Shown here piece by piece: positions 11,908-21,600 of a DNA stretch of 64,000 bases. Numbering within the stretch: position 1 is the stretch's first letter; each line of letters opens with the position of its first letter. A model generated the notes under the pieces. The model saw only the letters and a program-made list of their open reading frames with translations, did not search any database and was not told where the DNA came from. Position numbers and translations under genes: made by a program. The DNA comes from Rallus limicola (taxonomy: Eukaryota > Chordata > Aves > Gruiformes > Rallidae), in contig JAKCOZ010000021.1 of NCBI GenBank assembly GCA_022605955.1, positions 15,612,161 through 15,676,160 on the forward strand, in the 5' to 3' direction.

Positions 11908-13278
11908 GCCGCCGGCGGCAGCGAGTCCCCGGGTGTCTCCCCTCGCCCCCCACCTCCTCCTCGGCTGCGGCAGCGGTGAGAGCGGTGCGGGGGTCTGCGA
12001 GGGGGAGAGGGGGGTGGGGGGGTTGTTGTGGGGCGCCCTGGGGTGCTGCGGGGCTCAGCGTGTGCCCCCGGTAGCCCCGCGGCTTTCTTTGGGGTGCTGC
12101 CGGGCGCGGGGTCCTGCGGGGCGATGCGGGGGGCTCATCCCGCTCCCGTCCCCTCTCGCAGCATCCCTGCCCGCGCGGGAGGGAGGGAGAAGGGGGGGAT
12201 CGCGGTCGGGGTGTAAGTCTTGGGGTGCAAAGACTGGGGTCGGAGGGCAGGGAGCGCCCGGGCTGGCAGGGTGCGCGGCGCTGTCTCTGGAAAGGGATCC
12301 CCAAGCGACTCTCGGTCCCTGCACCCGCTTCAGAGCATCGGGGGGGGAGGGGGTGGGCTCCCCCCCCAAACTCCTCACGCTTTCGTAGCTGGGTCCGGCT
12401 CTCGCGGGTCGTTGGGGCTCAGATGTTGCGGGCAAACGCGGGGGGGGGGGGGTCGCATCTGCACCCCCCCCCCGAGCCGGGCAGCGGTGTCACGGCTGTC
12501 GTGACAGCTCTGCGGGCGGGATGCGAAGCGAACTGTCTTGCTGAAAGAGGCAAAAGGGAAAGGAGGGGCCCCAGGAACTTCCGAGGTTGGTTTTGCCCGG
12601 GAGGGAAACGCTGGAGGGGCCGTGGCTGCCGTGCAGGCAGGAGGATAACTGCAGGCGGTGGCTGGGGCAGCATCTGTGGGGGGAGCTCCTCTTCCACTGG
12701 TGCCAAACCTTTCATCCAGCCCGGCCGCGCTACCCCCGGGCAGCGTGCTGGGGATGCTCTGCTCCTCTCCCACCGCTGCTCCAGGCACTCACAGCTGAGA
12801 GAACAAGCTCCCTGGTCCCCAGGTCCTTGTGTGCCTGGGAGCTATAACTGGGGTGTGGGACCGCAGCCCCTCTGCCTGCCAGTCCCCATCCCCGCAGGGG
12901 GCTGTCCCGGCACTCTGACCCATGTCACTCTCTCTGATCCAGGGGCACTTGGCTGCATTGCCCCAACGCAGCGTGTTGCTTAATGTCCTGTCAATAATTA
13001 ATTGAGGCAAGACCTGACAGAAGGCCACCTTCCTCGCGGTGGGATGGGGTGGCAGAGGGGTCCAGAGCAGCAGGACTCAGGTGCAAAACCACGATGAGCG
13101 TTTCTCTACCACAGCCATGCTTCCACTTGCCATTTCCAGGGAAATGTGATTAGCCCTGGAATCAGCACAGCCCAGCGAGGTGCCTGCTGAGGGATGATGC
13201 TCAGACATCGCATAGCCCAGCCCAGACCCAAAGCATCTTCCCCAGCATGGAGGAAATGCTGGTAGCGAGGTGGTGGCA

Positions 13279-13320
13279 TGGTTTGGTTTGGTTTGGCTTG
13301 GTTTGATTTGGTTTGGTTTG
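13279..13320 (+). repeat. TTTGG pentanucleotide microsatellite
   Basis: About eight units of GGTTT/TTTGG with two substitutions. It lies in the presumed HELZ2 intron 1. Confidence 0.85.
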
Positions 13321-16300
13321 CAGCCAGGCTGCTCCAGTGCTGGGCAGCATGTGTGTGTGAGTGCCTGGAGAGGGTGCGTGCTGTTTGGGAGGGAGACAGG
13401 TACCCTGACAGGGCTGTGAGCCTCCATGGGGGGGTGCAGAGCTGGGCATACACAAAACCAGCCCCTCTGTCTGCCGCAGTGACTTGTTTCCCCCCAGTGA
13501 TTTAAACACCAGGCTGGGCTCTCCAGGACCGATGTAAAAAAGGCTTGTTTTTTAAATTCTTTTTTTCTTAAAATGCACAAAATTCAGCTTTCAAGTCACA
13601 ATTTGTGGCTTGCTGGTAAATATTCCTCTTGATCAGCTCCCGCCTTCCTCAGGACGCTTGGATTTTGCCCTGTTGACATCAGAGTTTTGTTATCAGCAGG
13701 ACTGCTATCTTATGGTGCGCTCCCTGCGCTTCCCCCTGCCCCAGCTCTCTCTTCTGCCTGGGTTTGGGTTTCAAAAGTTCCTCTAGCTTTTTTTTTTTTT
13801 CTTTTTTTTCCTTTCTATTCTGGTATAGGATGGTTGCAGAGAGAAAAAGATCCTAATTTGGCTTTGGTGCTGGTGCTGCACAGAGACTTTTGGGGTTTTT
13901 CAGTTCCTCTCTCCTCCCACCTCCAGACCCAGAGCACGTTCAGGCAGCATGCTCAAAATCAAGCGCTTTCTTAAAGAAATAAACAGCTGGGGAACTGATC
14001 CTTTAAAGGTGGAATATTCCCTCTTAGCTTTTCCAAACTGGGATGCCCTGCCTTTGGGGTGAATACCAGCGATAGCCTGGCTCTCCCAGGCAGTCTTTAT
14101 GGGTAGTTCTTAAAGAGTTTAACTGAGCAGGTGGGTATCATCGCTGCTGTGGACCACACAGCTCTGTGGATGCGCTGGGACAGGGAAGCTCAGCTCCTGT
14201 TCCGTGGAGCCAAGCGCTGGCTGTCAGATTCCACCCTCTCTCCTGAGTGTTACTGAGGTATTTTGGAGTTTCCACCCGTGACAGCCTTGCACAGGTATTG
14301 CGCAAATCCCGAGTGCCAGTGCCTGTCCCAGCAGGGCTCGTCCTAAGGAGGAGGCTTCAGAGGCTGCAGAGGAAGGAAGGTGAAGCTGCTGGTGGAGGGA
14401 AACTCCAGTGCTCCCAAAGCCCCAGATATTACCCCAGAATAAGCTCTGGTTCTCATGGGAACACGCTGCTTGTCCCCACCAGCTTCAAAGGCTGAAGACC
14501 TGGGGTCCCCTTGGGTGTTCCTGGCCCCTCGCTGCCACATCTCCCCCTGTCCTCTCTCCTGCCCTGCCCACTGCAAGCCTCCACCTTGCCAGAGCCTGTG
14601 AAGACCCAGGGCAAGCTGAGCCTGCAGCAGCCAGACATCCCTGCCTCTGCCTGGGGGACCAGCTTAGCTCCAGCTGATTCCTGACCTCCTGGGTAAAGCC
14701 CAGTGGGAATGCTCCCTCTTAGCTTCGTGCTTTGGACAGTCTCCCCCTGCTGTAGCAGGAAGGGTATTTGCCCCCTGAAAGGTGCAGGGGTTTCCCCTTC
14801 TGCAGCCCAGCACAGGGTCCTGCAGAGCCATGCTCAGGGCAGATCAGGTCTCCCCAAACTGCTGCCTTGGTTCCTGGTGGCCGGGGGGCGGTGGGGGTTT
14901 GCAGGTGTAAATGACCCTGTGGGGGTTTGGTGGGCGCAGCACCCCGGTGCAGGATCTGCAGCCCTGTCCCAGCACTGAATTGCCTTGGTAATCTCACTGG
15001 GGATCAGTAGAGCATCTCTTGGTGCCCTTGGGCAGGAGAGGCAGCATCCCAGTCCCCTCCTGCCTTTTTATTGCTTGTAGGTGCTTTCCTGTATCATTAC
15101 TGCTTCCCAAGTTATTTTATTTCAGTGTGGAACAGTTTCTCTGCATCAGTTGGTGGTCAGGTAGCACTGAAACCTCTGCTGTGGTCCCAATCTGTTGCTG
15201 GTGGTGGTAGAACCAGAGCAAAGAAAGAGCTCTTGAACCTTGTGCAGTGGCTGTGCTGCAGAAACTGTTTTCTTCTTAGCACCGTGACTTGGTTACAGCT
15301 GGAGGATGGGGATACCCTGCCTCTCCGCTGGCTCCAGTCCCACTCCAGCTCAGGGATGCTCTCCTTTAGCCCTTGTGCTGCACTGACACCCAGCAGCTCT
15401 GCTGGGCTTTTGGACCTGGGTGCCCACAGGACACAGCATGGGGGTAGCACAGCCTGAGCAGAACCGTGGTGGTCCCTGCAGATGCTGTAGGTTTGGACAG
15501 CTTCTAGCTAAGCAGCCAGGCAGAGGTGTGGCGGGGCCAGGCTGCCCACGCAGCAGCGATGGGTGATGCTTTAAGTGCCTCTGGCCTGCACGGGAGGGCA
15601 GCTGTGGAAACTGAGGTGCAGAGATGAGCCTGGGTGATTTAGCTCTGGGTGCAGAGAGCCGATGGTGTGGCACAGTGACCCGAATTGGGGTAGGGGAAGA
15701 GCTGGTGCTGCTGTGGGACTCAAGCGCCGAGTCCCGCGGCTCGCCGAAACAGAACGTATCAGCTGTGGGCAGCGCCAGGCTCGCTGCCAGCCCTTGAGAG
15801 ATAAACAGGGCTGGTGTTTATCCTCCGAGCGTGTGTCCAACCTGATGCACGGTGGAGAGGTAGGATTAGGTGATTGCTTCCTGGTTCGGCAGCGGGTGGG
15901 TGCTGTGGCACTGGGGTGGGACGTGAGGAGCTCGCTACTGGTGAGCTGGAGAGCGGGTGCTGCTACAGCCACTTTCCCCCCACAGCCCCAGCTTGATCTT
16001 TGCTTCCTGGAGCTTCTGCTGGAGCAGCTTCTTCAGCCCACCACTGCCCACCTCCCTCAGCACCAGCCCCCCTGTTTATCCCAGAAGTGGGGGAAGGAGT
16101 CTGAATTAAGAGTGAAAAGTATTTCCACAGAAGGAGGGCAGAGTTTGCCCCCCCTGCTCTGTTGTGTTCCAGACCACAGCTGTAAATACATCCCTCCGGC
16201 CAGCCCACTGTGGCTGTGGATTGGGACCCCGAGGCGGATGCTCTGCACAAGGCTGGTGGCTTTGTCTGGCAGAGCACCCTGCCCACAGATCGGCCCCAGC

Positions 16301-16705
16301 GGGCTCCCTTCGCCCTGAGCAGGGTGGCCCAGCCACCAAACCTGCCAGCATCATTCCTAGGGATGCTCCTGACCTCTCGTTACCCAGGAAACTGCTGGCA
16401 AATGCCGGAGCCGGTGGCCACAGAGGGCAGGGAGCCGTGAGTCACCTTCCTCACACCCGGCCGGAGCTCTCCCAGCCGGATGTTTACCGAGCTGTTGGCT
16501 GGAGGAGATGTCGGCAGGTCCCTGTTCCAGCATGCCTGTCTCCCGGCCTCGGGTGCTGCATCCAAGGAGCAAAGAGGGTGGTTGCTTTGTTAATTAATTT
16601 GAATTAATATTTTTGAGCCATAGGGAGAGATGAGCTGGGGGGGTTGGAGATGGGTTTCTCCCGCTGGGCAAGGGGCTGCCTGGCCTGATGGAAAGGAGAG
16701 AGCAG

Positions 16706-16721
16706 GAAAGAGAAAGAGAAA
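16706..16721 (+). promoter_or_regulatory. Triple GAAA array (two overlapping ISRE cores)
   Basis: GAAAGAGAAAGAGAAA contains three GAAA units spaced by two bases, giving two overlapping GAAANNGAAA cores. A GAGGAAGT ETS/PU.1-type core follows about 45 bp downstream (near 16767). It lies 0.5 kb before the first HELZ2 splice acceptor. It may be an intronic interferon or macrophage enhancer, or merely purine-rich sequence. Confidence 0.35.
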
Positions 16722-17184
16722 GTTGGCAGGAGTCAACCGAGGTGGGGGAGGCGCCGGCAGCGGGAAGAGGAAGTCAGATTGTCCGGCCATGGTCTGGGAG
16801 GAGGTCGGTGGCTGCTGTGGGAGCTGTGCTGGGCCCCCCAGGGCAGCCATCGCTGTAGCCGGCTCTCCCGCTCTGAGCGGTAAATGCGGATGGTCGGCAG
16901 GCTGTGGCACGCCAGGGACCGGGCTGAGTCCTGCCAGGAGCCCTCGCTGCTTGGCAGCCTGGTCCCTGCAGGACACGGTCGTGGGGACGTGGAGCTGGGT
17001 GAGTGTGTGGGGGCAGACCCCCGGTGCTTGGATGCCGAGGGTGCTGGGTGGGTTCGGGCGCTGGGTGAGGTTCCTGGATGGTTGGAGTGAGCAGGGCCAG
17101 GCTGTGCGGGTGCCTCGGCGTGCACCCAGCCAGGAGCCAGCTGATGTTTCCTGCTAAGCAGCATGTTCCTTGTTTCTTTGTCAG

Positions 17185-17214
17185 GCTTTGTGAACTCGCA
17201 CCAATGGCTGGCAG
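17185..17214 (+). other. HELZ2: Candidate 30-nt HELZ2 leader exon
   Basis: A clear acceptor (pyrimidine-rich, ending TTGTCAG) and donor (GTACGT) bracket 30 bases. The exon contains ATG at 17203-17205. Joined to an acceptor at 17288-17289 (CCTTGTAG), that ATG opens a 25-codon frame ending at TAG 17354-17356, overlapping the main start codon at 17335. The exon is predicted only from splice signals. Confidence 0.4.
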
Positions 17215-17334
17215 GTACGTAGTGAGCTAGGACACGGCCGCTCCATGGCACCTCCTCCTCCTCCTCCTCCTGGCATCATCGCCTTGTAGGAACTTCCCGC
17301 TGTTAATTTTGGTCCCCTCAAGCCGCCGCCGAGG

Positions 17335-18607
17335 ATGCCGATGGCCAACGGCCTAGTGGTGCCGCTGGGCAACCTCCAGCAGCACCTGGACCTGCGCTTG
17401 GTCTGCTCCAAGTGCAGCGTGAAGGAGAACGAGATCACCTACCAGCTGCGAGAGGTGGAGCACAAGTGCATGTACGAGATCCTCCTGGCCCGATGCCGCA
17501 GCCGCCGGAGCTTGGCATGGAGGAAGGTGTCCAGGAGACCAGGCTTCCCCAACCCGACCCGCTACGCCGTCTGCAGGTACTACGTCTTGGGGCTGGGCTG
17601 CACGAAGCACAAGAGCCAATGCACCTTCGCCTGGAGCCCAGAGGAGGCCATGGTCTGGAACTTTGAGAGGGATCAGAAGCTGGAGCGGCGCTGGCTGAAG
17701 GAAGCAGTGCTGCAGGCGCAGCTGGGGGCTCACCCCACCGCTACCCCCCTCCACCATGGCCAGCGCCGCCAGCGAGATCACCAGCGAATTTGGGGGGCAG
17801 TTCCAGGCCATCTGCAGGCGTTGCTTCTTCGGCTGCCCCCAGCGCATCTCGGCGGGCAGCCAGGGCTGGCTCTGCGAGTTCCACCGGACCTGGGACCCTC
17901 TCCTGGTGCACGTGGTGTCGGACAGCCGGAGGAAGCAGCAGTACACCGCCATCCGGCCCTGCCCCGAGTTCATGCCCACCCTCAGCTACTGCAGGTTCGT
18001 CTCCCGGGGCCAGCCCTGCAAGCACGGGCCGCAGCGCTGCCAGTACGCCCACAGCGACGTGGAGATGGCTGTCTGGGAGGCCGAGAGGGAGCATGGCTTG
18101 ATTCGCTCCGACCTGCTGCCGTCCTCGGGGAACTCCAGCACCAACAGCGAGCCGGCGCCGCCTGTGCCGGTGCATTTCTACTGCCGGGTCTGCCTGGTGA
18201 CCTTCAGCTCTCAGGAGAGCTTTGAGAGCCACTGCTCCTCCATCGAGCACCTGCAGATGCTCTCGGCAGACACCTCTGTCCAGTGGGTCCATCGTGCGCC
18301 GCCCCTCGGGCTGACCAAGTTCTCGCTGTGCAGCAGGTAAGACATCCACCTGACGTGGTGGGGAAGAGGGGTGCTGGCTCCCCAGAACCCCCGCGCCACC
18401 CGGGGATGCCTCTCTCCCAACAGAGCGGAGGTGTGTGAGATGGGGAACAGCTGCACCAAGGCTCACTCCACCGAGGAGCTGCAGGAGTGGATCCAGAGGG
18501 TGAAGGTTGCTGTGAGGAAGAAGAAGCAAGCCCTGAAGGAAGGGCTTTTGTCCTACCAGGACCGGCTCATCTCCGAGTATCGGAATTGCTCCAATGAGGT
18601 GTTGATT
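17335..18607 (+). CDS. HELZ2: HELZ2 N-terminal zinc-finger exons (with +1 frame break)
   Basis: The first part (frame of 17335) has a CxxC pair near residues 24-27 and, near residue 80, C-x8-C-x6-C-x3-W, a CCCH spacing with Trp where His is expected. The frame then shifts by +1. From ATG 17756 onward it encodes a full CCCH finger (C-x8-C-x6-C-x3-H, CRFVSRGQPC...CQYAH), a C2H2 finger (C-x2-C-x12-H-x5-H, CRVC...H...H) and, across the 18336/18424 splice, another CCCH-like finger (C-x5-C-x5-C-x3-H, EVCEMGNSCTKAH). The last finger aligns with the single CCCH finger of the paralogue HELZ and is followed by the same EELQEW-type helix. CCCH fingers usually bind RNA. The region following (18983-20259) matches the HELZ linker preceding the helicase. 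Confidence 0.85.
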
Positions 18608-21600
18608 GTGAGTCGTGGGCAGCGGGGTGGGAGCGTGTGGTGTGTCATGAGAAGCCTCTTGTGTCAGCACTTGGGAACACAGCCCACCGCTCGCCTTTAA
18701 CAGTGATGCAGAAAGGGCTGTTGTGTCCCCATTCCTTCACCCCTTTTGAGACAGCAGCTCAAGAGCCTGCTGGGGGTACCTGGCCATCCTTTCATTCCCC
18801 AAGGCTGCTGTGCGGGGATGCTGACCCACAGTGGGTGAGGACTGGGGGGGGGGTTACTGATTGTCACCCCCTTGGGAGGACGTAGCATAACGTCAAAGGA
18901 TGAAGATGGCCCCATGGAGGGCACTGAGGTGTGTCCCTGGGATGTCGCCTTCTCTTACGCTCCTCCTGTGCCTCCCCCACAGATGTCTGAACATGTCGAG
19001 GGGGTCAGAGTTGTGTGCGAGCAGCCCCTGCACGTGCAGGCAGAGGACAGGAAGATGAAGTACCAGTGGAAGTTCAGGGTCCACTCCCAGGTGAGCCCAG
19101 CCCTGCGTAGCGGGAGGCGAGTAGATGCTGGCAGTGCCTGCTGCTCTGCACAGTCCTTGCCCTTTGAGGGGGTTTGGTTATTTTTATTTTAATTGTTATT
19201 TCTGCGAGGGGCAGAAGGATGGAGACTTTGGTTGCCCAAATAAGGATGTGTGTTGGGTGTTGGGGAGCAGCGCAGGCTTGGGTGGTGCCCGGGCTGGGGC
19301 TGTACATGAGGGGTGCAGCCACCATGTCTCCTGTCTTGTCTTGTGCAGTGGGGCTGGGGTGGATCTGGCTGCTCTCAGCACCTCCCACGTATTACCACAA
19401 ACAAGGTTCATCTGCTTTCCTGCCCAGGATTTTGTGGGTGTCGGGGGCAAAAGCCTGGGTCCAATTGTCCTTCTCCAACGCTGGAGGTTTCCCTTTTACA
19501 GCAGACTGGCTCACGTGCTCTAAAACTGAAACCTGGGGATCTTTAAGACCTTCAAATGATCGCTGGGGGGTGTCACAAGGAGTGGGCTCCTTTAAGGAGA
19601 ATTTCAAGCGTGCTGTAGGTCCAGCATGGCATTCAGTTCCTGCAGCAGCTTTCAGTAGGAAATGCTGCTGGCAGGACCTCATCCTTTTCCCCTGGGCTGC
19701 CCTCACCGTATCCCCATCTTCTCCTCAACCTGCAGATGCCTCTGCAGCACGTGGCACTACTGAAGCGGGAACCCGGAGTCAACTTCTACCTCTCAGGGAA
19801 CGGGCTTTCCCGGGGGCTCCACTACATCCGTGGGGAGCACGTGGCCACCCTGCCCTCCTCCCCACCCGTGGCGCTGGTGGAGGTCTGCATGGAGTGCTGC
19901 ACGCTGGGCACCTTCGAGCAGTGGGTGGTGTTTGACTTCGGCAGACGCCCCGTCCTTATACAAAAGATCAAGGTGAAGGTGGGCCAGCGGGAGACCCCCC
20001 AGCAAGTGCCCAGCAGCAGGGAGAGCAGCCGCCCCGTCAACTTCGTGCGATGGGATAGAGGTAACCGGATCATTGTCCCCAGCGTGCCAAGGACCAGCGA
20101 AGACGTGGATCTGCTGGCCAAGTACAAGCCTCCTGCTCTCGCACTGGACTACCAGCGTGAGGGCGGTGCCGCCATTCCCATCACCCGTCTCAACTACCGT
20201 GAGAGGATGCACAGCTTCCTCTTCCGCGAGGAGGAAGCGGAACAGGCTCTGATCGCCAAGTAAGTGCCAGGTGGAGAGCCAAAGGGGTTTCTCCTCGCTC
20301 TGCACCAGAGGTTCATTGCAGACCCTTGGGGTCAGGCTGCTACTGAAGGCTCTGTCTCTTCTGGGTTGGGTCCTGAAGACCCTTCCCAGGGAAATGGCAG
20401 CCTGCCAAGAGAGATGGCTGGCTGGGCAGCGATGGGAGAGGAAGGGCCAGGTCTCGTCCTGTCACCCTGGATTAGCTTGAGGCACAACTCCTGTCAGAGG
20501 GCTGGCAGACTCTCTCTGGGTGTGGGTGGCAGTCCCCCCCTCTGCAGTGGGGAGGGCGGTTGCTGATGAACTGATGGGACGGGCCAGTTCTCTGCTGTTC
20601 ATTTGGGTGTTTTCTCCTTCCAGACTCAACCTGCGGGTCCTCATCTCGCTGACCCCCATGCTGCAAAGCCTCTCCATGGGGATGAAGTTCTCTGTCTCTG
20701 GTGAGCTGTTTGCTGAAGTGCCTACACCTTACAACCTCTCGACGGACACAGACGAGGGCTATCTGCTGAGCAGGTCTGTGTCCACTGCTCTCCTGGCACT
20801 TGACCCACCCGTAGACAATCAGGTTTACGAGGTTAGTGTGGAGCATAAAGCCACCACCGAGAAGACCATCTGGCTACAGATACCAAAGAGATGCTGCTCA
20901 GAGCTGAACTTCAAGCCAAACTCCTCCCACAAAGTGGAGATCCAGTTCCAAATCGACCAGCTGCTGTTCCGACAGTGGCACCAGGCTGTGGACCGCCTGT
21001 TGGATGAGAAGCTGGTCCTCCCAGACGTCGCCAGTTGCTCCATCCCCTACTCTCTGGGGTCACCACAGAAAGGGAATAACAAGCAGAAATTAGCCATCTC
21101 CTTCATCACGGGCCGAGCAACCAGCAGTCGGCAGGTCCCTCCCCTTCTCATCTATGGGCCTTTCGGCACTGGGAAGACCTTCACCTTGGCCATGGCCACC
21201 CTGGAGATCCTCCGGCAGCCCAACACGCGGGTGCTGATCTGCACACACACTAACAGGTTAGCAGGGTGTGAGGGAAGAGGCAAACAGAGTTGTGGGTGAG
21301 GTCCAAGCAAGCTGGGCCATCGCTTGCCTGGTGGGATGAGAGGGATCCAGGGTGTATGAGCTGGAGCTGAGCTGCCACTTCAGTGACTTCTTTAAATGAA
21401 CTCATTTTTGTATAATATGTCTTAAACTGCTCTGGTGTTTCCTGCAAGGAAGAAGCCTGGCATGGGTGGAATTTTTACAGAAGAGGCAGCATATTCCTGC
21501 CTCATTATAAAATGGGAATGGGGTTGGGAGACAGTTCAACTACCTGCAAGGCGGCTGCAGAGGGGTCGGGGTCGGTCTCTTCTCTGGGTGCCAAGTGACA

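Larger units (their letters stand above)
11374..12560 (+). promoter_or_regulatory. CpG-island promoter, probable HELZ2 promoter and first exon(s)
   Basis: This is a dense CpG- and G-run-rich block, clearly different from its flanks. It contains an ISRE (11374), GC boxes (GGGCGGGGCGGGG around 11827), a GAS-like site (11855) and an IRF half-site (11897). Two good splice donors occur on the plus strand: GTGAGC at 11599 and GTGAGA at 11976. Either could end a non-coding first exon spliced to the exon at 17185 or directly to the coding exon. It is the only island between GMEB2 and the HELZ2 start codon. The exact transcription start cannot be read from sequence. Confidence 0.65.
12561..17184 (+). 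other. Probable HELZ2 intron 1
   Basis: No coding exon is recognised between the CpG island and the small exon at 17185. The stretch contains a TTTGG pentanucleotide repeat (13279-13320), a T-rich run at about 13788-13810, and a GAAA-triplet cluster at 16706-16721. A donor-like GTGAGT near 16999 leaves room for an alternative first exon downstream of that cluster. Confidence 0.5.

Noticed and set aside
13788..13825. ISRE on the minus strand in the T-rich run
   Set aside because: TTTC units are spaced by one base or are lost in the homopolymer, so it does not fit the consensus.
17700..17760. A tiny intron explaining the HELZ2 frame change
   Set aside because: The available GT and AG dinucleotides would give introns under about 50 bp with no branch or pyrimidine tract.
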